This document shows positions 10,849 to 35,443 of a DNA stretch of 64,000 nt, in pieces. Below the pieces are notes generated by a model. It was not told the DNA's origin. It saw only the letters and a program-made list of their open reading frames with translations, and searched no databases. The first letter of the stretch is position 1. The number at the start of each line of letters is the position of its first letter. The position numbers and the translations under genes are program-made. This DNA is from Monosiga brevicollis MX1 (Eukaryota; Opisthokonta; Choanoflagellata; Craspedida; Salpingoecidae). Location of the stretch: positions 392,421-456,420 of the forward strand of contig NW_001865041.1 of assembly GCF_000002865.3 (NCBI RefSeq), read 5' to 3'.

Positions 10849-13800
10849 ATGAGCGCGTCGAGTGCTGGAAGGCTGCTGGCACCCAACGGTCGACCCCGAA
10901 GTGCTAGTGCTCCTGGGCTGGACCCATGTAGCTCCCCAAGCTCACCCTCGGCTCCTGTACCTGCCGACACGAATGCCAGCACCCACCCGCCTCCGTTGAA
11001 CCATTGTATGAGCCCTTGCTCCCCCATCGTGCAGCGCGCGCACTCTGGCTCCCCAACCGAGGCCAAAACCGGGTTAAACGATCAGCCGTTCTTTGTGCTC
11101 GCCACCTACGAGGGTGAGGTCATGAGCTCTGACATACACATAAAAGATCTGGAGCAGGCGCAACGCGACGAACTTGTGGAGGCAGCCATCGAAACCTGTC
11201 TCAGGGCAAGCTCAGCGATTCGAGTCAACGCGCGTGCCATCATCACAAGCCACGGCGACAAGATGCAGCTTGAAACACTGGAGGGAGACGCCAAAATCCT
11301 CATGACTTGGCGCAAACTCAACACAGCCTATTGTGGACGAACAACCCACTATCCCACTTGCTTCGTCCTGGTGCGCAGCGTGAGTCAGGGCACGCTGTGT
11401 GAGATCTTCTCCACAGCCTCAACCTTGGAGGTGAGTTAACCCAAACGTGAGCTCCTAATCTTCTCAATCCTCGCATAATTACACTCACATCCCCTTTGTG
11501 GCAGGCGAGTCGGTGCATCAGCGTGCTTGGCCGCTCTTTTCAGCGCTCAGCATTGGTTGAGCCAGTGGTTCCACTCGTGTCGCTGGGTTCGAGTCACACT
11601 TCACCATACGCGGCGCCACACTGCACCTACGAATGTGCGGCCACGCACGCTATGGTGGTTGAACTGTCTCACTCGCACCCAGATCTTCGAGCGCATGTGG
11701 TGGACTTTTACTTGGGAAGTCAACCCACTCTAACCGTCAACACTCAGATCTCGCGCCTGCGGCTGACCAGTGACACGCTCTCACTTCAGAAGAATGGGGG
11801 TAGCGAGCCGCACTGGCTCTCGTTGTCCCTGTCAGAGGTGGGCGAGCTGGGGCATCATTCCAACAGCCGATCCACTGTGTGGTTTGAGCTGGAGGACAGT
11901 GCGCTCGATACGTCATTCTTTGGCATGGTGGAGCTCCGCGACGCCATCGCGGTACGGACCCACATGCTTCACAACTTTCAACCAGCTGCAGGAGAGATGT
12001 ACTTCTGCACCTAGCCATCGGGGCTGTTCAAATCTGTGCCTCGCTCATGACACTCGTATGTCTTGGTTGACAGGCCGGTGTGCTGTTGCTGCACTTGTAC
12101 CGCGCACGAAACATGGATCGTGACGCTTCCAGCGGAGCCGTCTCAAGTGCCAGAGCCCATCAGGGACGGATTACAGAGCTTCAAGTCCTGCTTGACTGTG
12201 CGTTGTCGCTTGCATCGCCGGAGTCAAGCTTGCTTGCTCCTTTCGGTTCAATTTCGTTGCATTCCGACCGTCTTACACGCCATGGGTACCGTTGCAACAG
12301 GGCTGACTCCGACTGAACTCATCACTACCTTTGACGAGTTTTATGACACCGAGCCCGAGCACATGCAGGCAGAAGTTCGAAAACAGTTTTTGGCCACCAA
12401 GGCCTCACAGCAGAGCGACGAGCAGCAGGTTGCCGTGCTTATGGATGTGTTTGCACACCACGTCGTCGCAGCGTCTCGCGCTCGCTCGCGTTCTTCCAGC
12501 AAGGTCGGTAGCACAGTTGGATAGCCGGGATAGAGTCAGGCAGTGCACGTCGCGAGGCGTCGCTGCTTCTTGGGGGGGGGGGGGGGGCTCTGCAACACTA
12601 GGGGTTTGACTCATTCACATTCAACCGGTGACACATGGCGTAGAGTTCGCGCCTGGGCGTGCGAGGCCTGCGCACCGCCTTAGCCGCCTCATGGGAGAGC
12701 CTAGTGGGGCCGCGCAAGGTGAACCTCTTTGCCTTTGCTAGTAGATTTGCGTAGTCTTGTAGTGTTGCTGTCAAGTGCTAGCCGTGGCTGAAGCAACTCA
12801 ACCTGCACTTTCCATCCCTTTAGGAGCGTCAGGGCCGGCGCGATCAGGCCTGCTCTCCAACACCGATGCAGTCTGCAGAAATGGCCACTGGGTGGACAGG
12901 TGGCGAAGCGGCCTCGCCGAAGGAGCCGTCACCTTTGACTTCGCCCCTCGTGGATCGACGGCAGTCAGCCCCTCTCCCGCGGCTTCGACTTTCACAAGAT
13001 ACAGCCACTACAACGACGCCGGACGCGATGCCCACACCGCACCACAGCAATGTGGTGATCGAGGATGACGATGATGACCAAGATCAACTCTTTGTCTTGC
13101 CACTCACCCCCTTTCCCTCACGAAGCAGCGACGTGCCCGGGACACCAGATATGAACAGTGCAATGTGGCGCGAAAACTTGTTCGAGCGCGTATCGGGGCG
13201 TAGTCCTCGCATCCTCACGCCGGGTCGCCATTCTGAAAGCGTGAAGCGCCAACGGCGGCTCTCACGTGCTCCCGAGACCCGCAGTGAGTTGGTAAGTCTG
13301 TTATCTTACCTCTGATGGTGAGTGTTCATGCTCGGGGTTGTGGACAGTACGACTAATCGGCACATTTTTTTTTCATTAGGTTCGGAGCCGGTGGCGCAAG
13401 GCAGTACAGCAACAATTGCTGCTCATCCGCATGTCCAAGGAGAATGAGCGTCTGGAGCAGGAGTCAGAGGCCACGGTGCACCGCCTTGCGAGTCGGGCAT
13501 CTCTGGACCGCGAAGACCATCAATTGGAGCTCTGGAACCCGCTGCTGGCGGAGCCTCACTGGCTCTGGAGCACAACCGAGCTCGAGCGCGCCGCGGCTGT
13601 AGGTGTGTTTGTGCGTGCTGTACTCACGTACTTGGCTCGCTGCATTGTCTAGTATCCGTTCTGCGGGTGTGTTCGGTTTGCTGACTTATCGTTTCTATTG
13701 TGTTGCATCTGACCTGCAGGCATACCAAATCACCTTCGTTCCAAGGTCTGGCCCTTGCTGGCAGCGCGACTGCCTCCTTTACCTGAGGACTGGTCCATCC

Positions 13801-15242
13801 CCTATCTGGAGCTGCTGGTCAAGCCTTGTATCTATCTGCACGCGGTCAAGATTGATGTTGGTGGGTTTCGTACAAGCCACAATCCAATCAAGATGGTTGC
13901 ATGCCGCTCAAACCGTCCAGTTCATGGCCCCACTTGTTGTGTGATGGTCACAACCGTTGCATGTGTAGACCGAGCTTTCCCAGAGCACTCGCTGTTTAGA
14001 GACTCAATGGGTACAGGACAATCGGCATTATTCAACTGTATGCGCGCCTATGCTGTGCTGGACGACGAGTGTGGCTACTGTCAGGGCATGTCTTTCATCG
14101 GGGGTCTCTTGCTGATGCATGTGAGTCATGCTGGGATGGAGAGGTGCAGAGCACCGTCATTGCTTGTTCTCTGTGGTTCTCCCATTGATGTATCCGCACA
14201 TATCGGATATATGTATGTATGTATGTATGTGTGTATGTATGTGTGTATGTATACTTTACTTCCTCGCCATCGACATCTTCATTTCCTTCATGTCATTGCC
14301 GTGATGTAGCTCCCCGAGGCCGAGGCATTTGAGGTCTTAAAAGCCCTCATGTTCACCCAGAATCTCCGTGCGCGGTACATGCCGGACATGCAGGCGCTAC
14401 AGCTGCAACTCTATCAACTGAGTCGCTTGCTTCATGACCATGTTCCTGAAGTGTACGGGCATTTTGACCAGCATGACATTGAGCCTTTTCTGTACGCCAC
14501 ACCATGGTTCCTAACCTTCTTTTCAACCAGCTTTTCGGTCGAGTTTGCCAAGCGCGTCATGGATGCGGTGCTTGTGGGTGGAGACTCGATTATTTTTGCT
14601 GTCAGTCTGAGCCTGATCCGAATGGCTGCGTCGGAGATTGCAGCGTGTGACAGCTTTGAGCGAACGCTCAACTTTTTGCAAGTGGCGTTGCCGCGCCTTG
14701 CGGATGAGCACATGGACAAGGTCATGCAGGACGCGACGGACATGCGCATGGATGCCGCACAGCTTGAGATGTACAGCGACGAGTTTGAATCGATGCAGCA
14801 GCGCAAAAACCGACCCCCATCGGTTCATGCACGCGGCACCAAGCCTCAGTTGCGCCAGCGCTTGACTGAGGCCCTTGTTCGAGCATCAACCTTTGAGCGC
14901 GAGCTAGGCATTACCAAACAGCAGGTCAGTGTGCTCACTTCTTTGCCGGTCTTGGTGAGCAAGCCCATGCCGTTCAGCCTCGCTCTTCACCTCCATCATG
15001 CAAGCACCTGCTCACGTTTCAAACCTACCCCACAGGTGAACCATGCAAAATCGGCATTGCAATCCATGCGCGGCGAGTTGGAGGAGCAGCGGGATCGCGG
15101 GGACCGACTTGCTGCAGAACTGCAGCGGCTCCTAGCGTGGGTCGAGACACAGCATGACGGCAATGCCCCCAATATCGTCGACCACGCACGTCTTGTTTTG
15201 GAAGCCGCAATGCCGACACCGCCTGGTTCATCCGCCTGCTGA
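10849..15242 (+). CDS. TBC1D1: TBC1D1/TBC1D4-like Rab GTPase-activating protein
   Basis: This is a RabGAP of the TBC1D1/AS160 type, which in animals controls vesicle traffic downstream of kinases. A Ser/Pro-rich leader precedes a PTB-like domain (from QPFFVLATYEGEV near 11090 through 12000). A Ser-rich linker and a basic segment (KRQRRLSRAPETRSEL) follow, then the TBC domain. That domain starts at GIPNHLRSKVWPLLA (about 13720) and has the arginine finger in KIDVDRAFPEH across an intron near 13865-13967. The glutamine finger is GYCQGMSF (about 14075). The signature MYQLSRLLHDY/LYAAPWFLTMF of TBC1D1 is matched by LYQLSRLLHDH and LYATPWFLTFF. The C-terminus is coiled coil (LQSMRGELEEQRDRGDRLAA). 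Both fingers are present, so GAP activity is expected. Stop TGA at 15240-15242. Exon borders in the middle are approximate. Confidence 0.85.
12572..12587. repeat. poly-G tract in intron
   Basis: A run of 16 G inside an intron of the RabGAP gene. It is G-quadruplex prone in RNA and a likely spot for sequencing length error. Confidence 0.9.
14210..14252. repeat. (GTAT)n microsatellite
   Basis: A GTAT/GTGT tetranucleotide tract in an intron of the TBC domain region. Confidence 0.9.
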
Positions 15243-15461
15243 GCAAGCGAATGATTTGGTGAAAACCAGGCATAGAGGCCACACGCACCCCGCTTGCTCG
15301 TCCCACCCTTTCTTGGGTGGATGCTCCCAAGTTTCTTCTCATGCTGCTGAATACCTCTGTCTGTTTTTTTTTTCTCCATCAATTAATTGAGTTAAGACCT
15401 GGCCCAGTCTGGAGGAAGGTCTTTGAGCGCACAGTATCGAGAGTGGCAGGGTTGTGTGCAT

Positions 15462-17419
15462 TTACTTTTGGCGCTTGTAAATCTTGGCAGCAAAGTCCGT
15501 GAAGATGGCCTTGGGCAGTTGACCAGCCTTCTCGTCAATCATGCCCATGAGTTTGTGGTAGTGCTGCTCTTCATAGTCCTTGTAAACCTTCTCGAGGTTG
15601 AGCTCCTTGTACAGCTCCTTGACACGTGCTTCACATGCCGCATCCTTGCGAGCATAATTGTCCTGTTGATGGTCCGGCACGGTTCGGGGCGTGAAATTGA
15701 ATGACAGACGCCAAGCTTAATGGGTGAAAGTGAGGATCGGAACGGGACCTACCTCCAGAATTTTGCGCTGCTCGGGGGTGGCGCGCTGCAGGGCTTGAAT
15801 GACTAGCCAGCCGCACTTATTGTCTTGAATGTCGGTGCCAATCTTGCCAATGACCTTCGGGTCGCCATAGCAGTCCAGGTAGTCGTCTTGAACCTGACAT
15901 GGGAATGGCACAGCAAATCATGGAGCGCGCGAGGAGCAAACAACCATATAGGCACGCACACAAACGCCATCAAACGAAGCAGCATACTGGGTTGAGGTAC
16001 AGTGAGTCTAGGCTTTGAATGCTTTGCTTGACTGACCTGGAAAAAGATGCCCATTTCAAGGAGAATGTCCTTTGCGTTGGCAAAGGCTTGCTCGTCCTTG
16101 ACACCGGCCAGCAACATGGCCATGGCCACCGGAAGATAGAAGGAGTAAAATGCCGTCTTGTATTTCACAATGTTGGTGTGCCTGAATGCACAGGGAATGC
16201 GTGAGGCCAGTGGGGTTCAACCCAGTGGAGCTCAATCCAATCGAGAAAACGGGCATGGCAGCAAAGGAAGAAGAAAAACGGACTCACTTTTCAATGGTGA
16301 AGCGGTCCAGGACGACTTGGTCTTCAGGAGCGGTAATCAGATCCAGCAGCTGGCCCAGTTCCGTCTGGTAGGTGGTCTAGGTCGGGGGCCCAGCGAGGTT
16401 TGGTCAAAGTGAGGCAAAAAAGGGCCGTGGATTGCCGCGAAGAATTCAAAAACGGTTTGGCCTGGCACACATACCTCGAGCATCAGCTCGAGGAGGTCGA
16501 CATAGACGGGCGTCGACTTGAAATGCTTCTTGAGAAGCTTGTAGATGGCTGCTTCGATCAGAAAGCTGTCGTTGATCGCAACCGTGCCCACATTTTCCTG
16601 CATTGAGTGGGGTGGGGGAGGTGAGCATATGGTAGCATGTCAAGGCCGACCACGTCGGGTCCAGGAAGCAAGAAGATAGGAGGCAGGAAAGAGGAGAACA
16701 ACGCACCTGTTTGTACCAGCAAGGCTGACCGCGGCGGGTGACGGAGCCGTCCATGATGTCATCGGCCACCAGGAAAAAGGCTTGGAGCTGAGAGTCAGCA
16801 GTTGGGTTTCAGAGGGTGAGCTGTTGTGGGGTGCTCAAAGGAGGACGGTGATTTGTGAACACCAAGTTTAGGCTCGCATACCCATTCAATGCACCAGCCG
16901 AGAATGTTGCACTGCTCGATTTCCTGGTCCGTGGGCTCGCGAGGGGCGACCAGGTGGCGGAAAGTGGTGAGCACACTGAGGCCACGGTTCATCTTGCCTA
17001 GCAAGGGTGCGAATTGAATTGGGATGAGGGTCATCATGGTTGAAAGGAAGAATGAGCGGCAAGCAGCGGCAGAGCACGCTCGGGCATGGATCAGAGCCAG
17101 CCAAGGGCACGCGGATCAAAGTGCGCAGCGCTTCATTTCTACGCACCACCGGGGCAGTTGTACTCGAGGACACGGCGAAACCAGGCAATGGCACCCTTGT
17201 CATAGTCAGGGTACTCTTGTTCCACACCATGAATAATCTCGTCCACGAGACGAGGAAAGAGGTCGACAAAGGCTTCCTTGTCAGCGGCCATCTTGGCCTG
17301 TCCCACGCGCGACGAGCCACGAGGCATGACGTGAGCCCGCGTCCAAGTATTCAAGCTGTCGATGTGAGGGGTCGAGCGCGAGTGGGGAGCCTTACCTTCT
17401 TGGCGTCTTGCTCAGACAT
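15462..17419 (-). CDS. FDPS: farnesyl pyrophosphate synthase
   Basis: The enzyme condenses IPP with DMAPP and GPP to make FPP, the precursor of sterols and of protein farnesyl groups. Exons run from MSEQDAKK (ATG at 17417-17419) down to TAA at 15462-15464. The first aspartate-rich motif is [20 protein letters not shown] (about 16725-16785) and the second is [13 protein letters not shown] (about 15855-15895). Conserved lid and helix segments such as [16 protein letters not shown] and [12 protein letters not shown] are also visible. At least six introns are present. Both DDxxD motifs are intact, so an active enzyme is expected. It is head-to-head with the PNGase F-like gene and tail-to-tail with the RabGAP (219-bp gap). 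Confidence 0.95.
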
Positions 17420-17770
17420 GATGCTCGTGGGCGTGTGTGCGTCTTCGGATGCAACCAGACGGAACTGTCGTACAGAGCCCAGGAACAGAAAGTAGTAGTC
17501 AGTGAGTGAAAGCGCGCGAGAGACCACGAGTGTGTGTGTGTGTGTGGCGCTGACAATTCATTTCACACCGTTGTGTGTGTGTGTGTGTGTGTGTGTGTGC
17601 TTGTGTGTATGTGTGTGTGTTGGTCAGCTGATTTTGGTTTAAAATATCTGACAATAAAACCGCAGGCGCGAGTCTCCTCGTCTCGACAGAGACTACAGGA
17701 GAGCGATGTCAGCTTTTTTATGGCAAATTTTGCGTGACAGTTGGAAGGCAAACATTTTTGAACGCTGATC
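17420..17770. promoter_or_regulatory. divergent promoter FDPS / PNGase F-like gene, with (GT)n
   Basis: A 351-bp gap lies between two start codons. It contains GT repeats at about 17530-17546 and 17572-17622. An AT-rich TTTAAAATATC element near 17638, about 130 bp before the plus-strand ATG, could be a TATA-like site, but this is weak. Confidence 0.4.
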
Positions 17771-20235
17771 ATGGCAGGGCGTCACGTCTGGCGGTTGCGG
17801 CGGACGGCGGTGGCTCTCTGGGCTCTCTTGGCCCTTGCTGCCTTGGGTGTGAGTCCAGTTGTGGGTACGGTGCCCGGCGATGTAGCGCTCTCTTTTATGG
17901 TCCCTACACTTGATGGGGCCAACTTTAGCTTCAATGCCGAGCAGCCGTTCAACTTTGCCACGCTATTTTTGACGGCCGAAGCCAGCGATCCGTTTACCCA
18001 CTACATGTGGGCTGATCCCGACTCCCTGGCCATGTTCCTGGTGCAAGCCCCGCCAGACACGCATTATGTGTTTTTGCCCAGCTTGGATACCCCACTTACG
18101 GCAATGATGGCTCACTGGAGCCAGGCCCTCGCCGACGCACCCATCTCTGAGGCACGCCGTGCTCGGTGGCAGCAGCAGGTTCAATGGGCCACGGCCCCGC
18201 CAGCCACCGTACCTGTGCTGGCCACGGCCCTGTCTGCCTTTTCCTCGCCCCGCACTACTCTCTCTGTGGGTACCGATTTGACCATATCTCGCCTCGACTG
18301 CCTCTACGCCTGGTGTAGCTGGCCAGTTGATGGTCAACAAGTCAACCTCAGCTACAACGCCGATCCCTGCAACACCAGTGCCCTTGCCAACTGGACTAGC
18401 CGCGGCATGCTCGTGCTCCTTGATGATCTCCTCAGGTGTGCGTGCAGCCAACCGCTCACCTCACTGCTTGTCCCATTCCCACGCTTGCTGGACCCGTCCC
18501 TCCACCTCTTGGCCCGTCATACACTCTTGGCTCATCAATCCCATGCCTGGTCTCTTGTCCTGGCGCCCCTAGCTGTTCACTGGATGCCTTGTTGATCAGC
18601 AGTGGCCAAGCCAACGTGGCTGCACTTGTGGTGGGCGAAGCATCCAATAGCAGCTACATTCGAGCCATCGGCGCACAAGTGGCCGCCCAAGCCTCACCGG
18701 GCGACATGATGGTCACTTCAGTGGCTTACGCCGATGCTCAACGCCTGCAGGCGCTGCTCGCTTCGGCCGGTGCATCGGGTATCCTCAACGCTACTTTCAA
18801 TACATCGCAGGAAGCAGGTCTTATGGTGGGCCTCGACGCACAGGGTCGATGGATTGAGCTGGGCTGGGAGAAATACCCCTATCTGATGATGCTGGGATGG
18901 CAGGCCCAGTACCAGCTTTACTTGCAAGACTTGGCTGCAAACTTATCCAAGCCTTCTTTCATCGTCCCCATCATGGACCGACAGACCATGCATCAAACAC
19001 CCGGGGCCGTGGCGACACTAACCATGCCCGATTATCGCGTGCTGCAGGCCACTTATGATACCCTCGAGCTAGATATGGCCCTCTCCTGCCCCGGCTCAAC
19101 AGATGCCGACTGTCCCGTCTGGGATCACACCGTGCAACTGTTTGTGTGCTGCAGCATTAACGGTACCAACACCTCTACTTGCGGAGCAGAGCTGGGTCGT
19201 TGGATCAGCCCGTTCCGGCGCCGCATCGGGCGCTGGCTGACACCCATCACCGAACTCTGGCCGCTGCTGGCCGCAGAGCGCTGCACGTTTACCATGCAAA
19301 CCGTAGCCTGGGCCTTGCCCTGGGTTGTGAGTGCCAACCTACGCTTCTCCAGCACCACGATTGGGCCCCCCACCAGCTCGTGGCCGACGACAGCCATCGC
19401 CCTGTTTCAAGGTGGTACCTTCAACCAGTCTTACAATGACCGTTCTTCGCTCACGGTGTCCATCCCGGGCAACTACCGTCGGGTCTTCCTGGAGGCGGTC
19501 ATCACCGGGCACGGCAGTGATGAGAATGGTTGGTGAATCAAGCCGGTCCCCGCCAACAGCACCCGACCAGTCGCATGATTGTATGTATTGCATGATCTTA
19601 TTGAAATTCGCTTTGTCTACGGATAGGCTGTGGTGAATTTTGTCCCACCAGCCACCACTTTATCATCAACGGCGACGAACATTATGTCAACTTCAGTGCG
19701 GCCGGCACGCCCTTTGGCTGTGCCGATCAAGCACGTTACGGCGCCGAGCCCAACGAGGTAAGCGTGTGTATGCAATCGTTTATCCGTTCATTGGCCTTGA
19801 TTTGAGGTGGTTATGCGCGTGGTCGCGTGCAGACTCATGTACGCGTGCCATGCCGGATACAACCAACACCCGATCCGGCCCGACAGCATGGGACTTGGTA
19901 TTACGGGCGGGATGGCTGGTGTGATGGCCAAAATGTTCGCCCTTGGGTTGTGGATGTCACCGATAGTATTGCCAAGGTTTGCATCGTCTTCTCGGCTTGA
20001 TTCGTGCACAGAGCCGTCCTCACCCCGCGCCTTCAAGAGCTCTTCCCTCTTCGCTTCCCTCATGTCGCGTTTTTCGGGCCGTTACCAACAGAATGCATCA
20101 TCGAACGTGACTGTCCAGTACTATGGCTGGTATCACGGACACACTCCGAATCCGCAACAGTCGCCAGGTCAGATTCTCATGGAAAGCCACCTCATTGTCT
20201 ACGCGACCCCGAGCGCACCTGCCCCTGACATGTGA
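17771..20235 (+). CDS. secreted PNGase F-like peptide-N-glycanase
   Basis: Bacterial PNGase F removes N-glycans from glycoproteins by cleaving the Asn side-chain amide. The predicted protein starts with a signal peptide (AVALWALLALAALGVSPVVG). The C-terminal half carries the PNGase F core: LEAVITGHGSDENGCGEFC (across an intron near 19530-19627), HHFIINGDEHYVNF, then HGTWYYGRDGWCDGQNVRPW (from 19887) followed by VVDVTD. A final beta strand ILMESHLIVYAT precedes TGA at 20233-20235. Many N-glycosylation sequons in the N-terminal half fit a secretory protein. Introns are near 18435-18585, 19528-19626, 19757-19886, 19977-20090. Family assignment rests on the GHG, GCGEFC and YGRDGWC motifs from memory. 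The N-terminal region of about 350 residues is not recognised. Confidence 0.75.
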
Positions 20236-20732
20236 GTTTAAAGTGACGGCGCCAGCGCCAGCGCATTGTGCTCAGCGCCAAAAAGTAAAGCAAACTGCAA
20301 GCCAAAATCAAAAGGGCGTTTTTATGGTTATCATTTATGCCTGCTTTTCAGCATCAAATTAATTCAAATTATCACAACGAATGACCGTTACGATGTTCGT
20401 TTCAAAAAAATTCGGCGCCATTTTTTCTCTCTTGAAAGGAGAGATTTTGTTTCGGGCTTTCCCGATTGACAGGAGCGATCGTCGATTAAAAAAGTGCGTG
20501 CGCGTGGTGCTCGGTGGTTCGAGAGAACGCACGGCTGGCTGTTCCACATACACGCACCGCTTGCAGGGGGCTTCTCATGCTTTTATCCCGTGTTTGCCTC
20601 ACGGGCTTGCGTGCAACCTGGCAACGACCAAGGCGGCCACACACAACAAGCAGCGGAGTTTGTACTTCGCGTTGCCCACCAGCATGGGCCGCCGCCTCTT
20701 TCGCAAAGATCCTGGACGGTTCGTGGTCGCAT
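20236..20732. other. intergenic, upstream of POLE
   Basis: Nothing gene-like is seen. The gap is AT-rich at 20280-20480 and then GC-rich toward the POLE start, so it probably holds the PNGase-like 3'UTR and the POLE promoter and 5'UTR. Confidence 0.4.
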
Positions 20733-34689
<13,957 letters not shown>

Positions 34690-35443
34690 TTTTACCACTA
34701 ACTTTTGTTGATTCCTGTGCCGGGCTTGGCCCGGCCATAAATGTTCTGATTAGTCGTTGGGCTTTCCCGTTGACCCGATTGGTTTTCGATCGATTCCCTT
34801 TTTTGTTTTTTTTTTGTTTTAAGTTTTGTGTCTTGTTGATTAGCACTGTCGTGAACGGTGCGGCATCCGTGGTTCTCTTTGTTCCCTCATGTCTATGTGC
34901 GTCTCCAGTGCACTTTTTCGATGACCGTCTTTTAGTCAGATGTGCGTCGAGGCTACTCAAACCGCTGCGCGGTTTGAGAATCGAACTTTGCAATATCATT
35001 TCTACCATCTGAAGTCGAATTTTTGGTAGTAGACATTTAAAAGCACTGAAGCACACGAATAGCAGAAGAGCGGGTTCGCTTGGTCATGAATGATGTTTGC
35101 ATCGATGTCGACAGGTGCTGGGTCAATTACACTCACGATTAGCCACACATACACACGCGTCGTCACATGATTTCACGCACAAACTCCCGCTCGCCTCTGC
35201 ACCAGGAGGGAGGAAACGCAGCTGCCGTCAAGCGGCGCAGACAACAAAAGAATGGATGGGACTGAAAACACAGAATGCACAATTCACAGCCATGGAAGGC
35301 ACGCGGGTGCAAGCCTCAAGATAAGTACAACCCAAGCTGCTTCAAACCAACAAGGAACATACAAGGCGGGCCCGACAACACCCAAAGGGCTGCGTCAAAC
35401 AAGTCGGGTTGAGCATGACACAAGCTTCGGAAAGCGGTGCTAC
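34690..35443. other. intergenic between convergent POLE and UBF-like gene
   Basis: No gene is seen. The gap is T-rich at 34795-34830 and contains a short perfect hairpin at 34956-34978. It holds the 3'UTRs of both convergent genes. Confidence 0.4.
34956..34978 (+). other. perfect 10-bp stem, 3-nt loop hairpin
   Basis: CTCAAACCGC, then TGC, then GCGGTTTGAG form a perfect inverted repeat about 270 bp after the POLE stop. It could be an RNA 3'-end structure or a protein-binding palindrome. Its role is unknown. Confidence 0.6.

Noticed and set aside
34934-35000. Possible tRNA around the hairpin after POLE
   Set aside because: Only one stem is present; no acceptor stem, D-arm or T-loop consensus fits around it.
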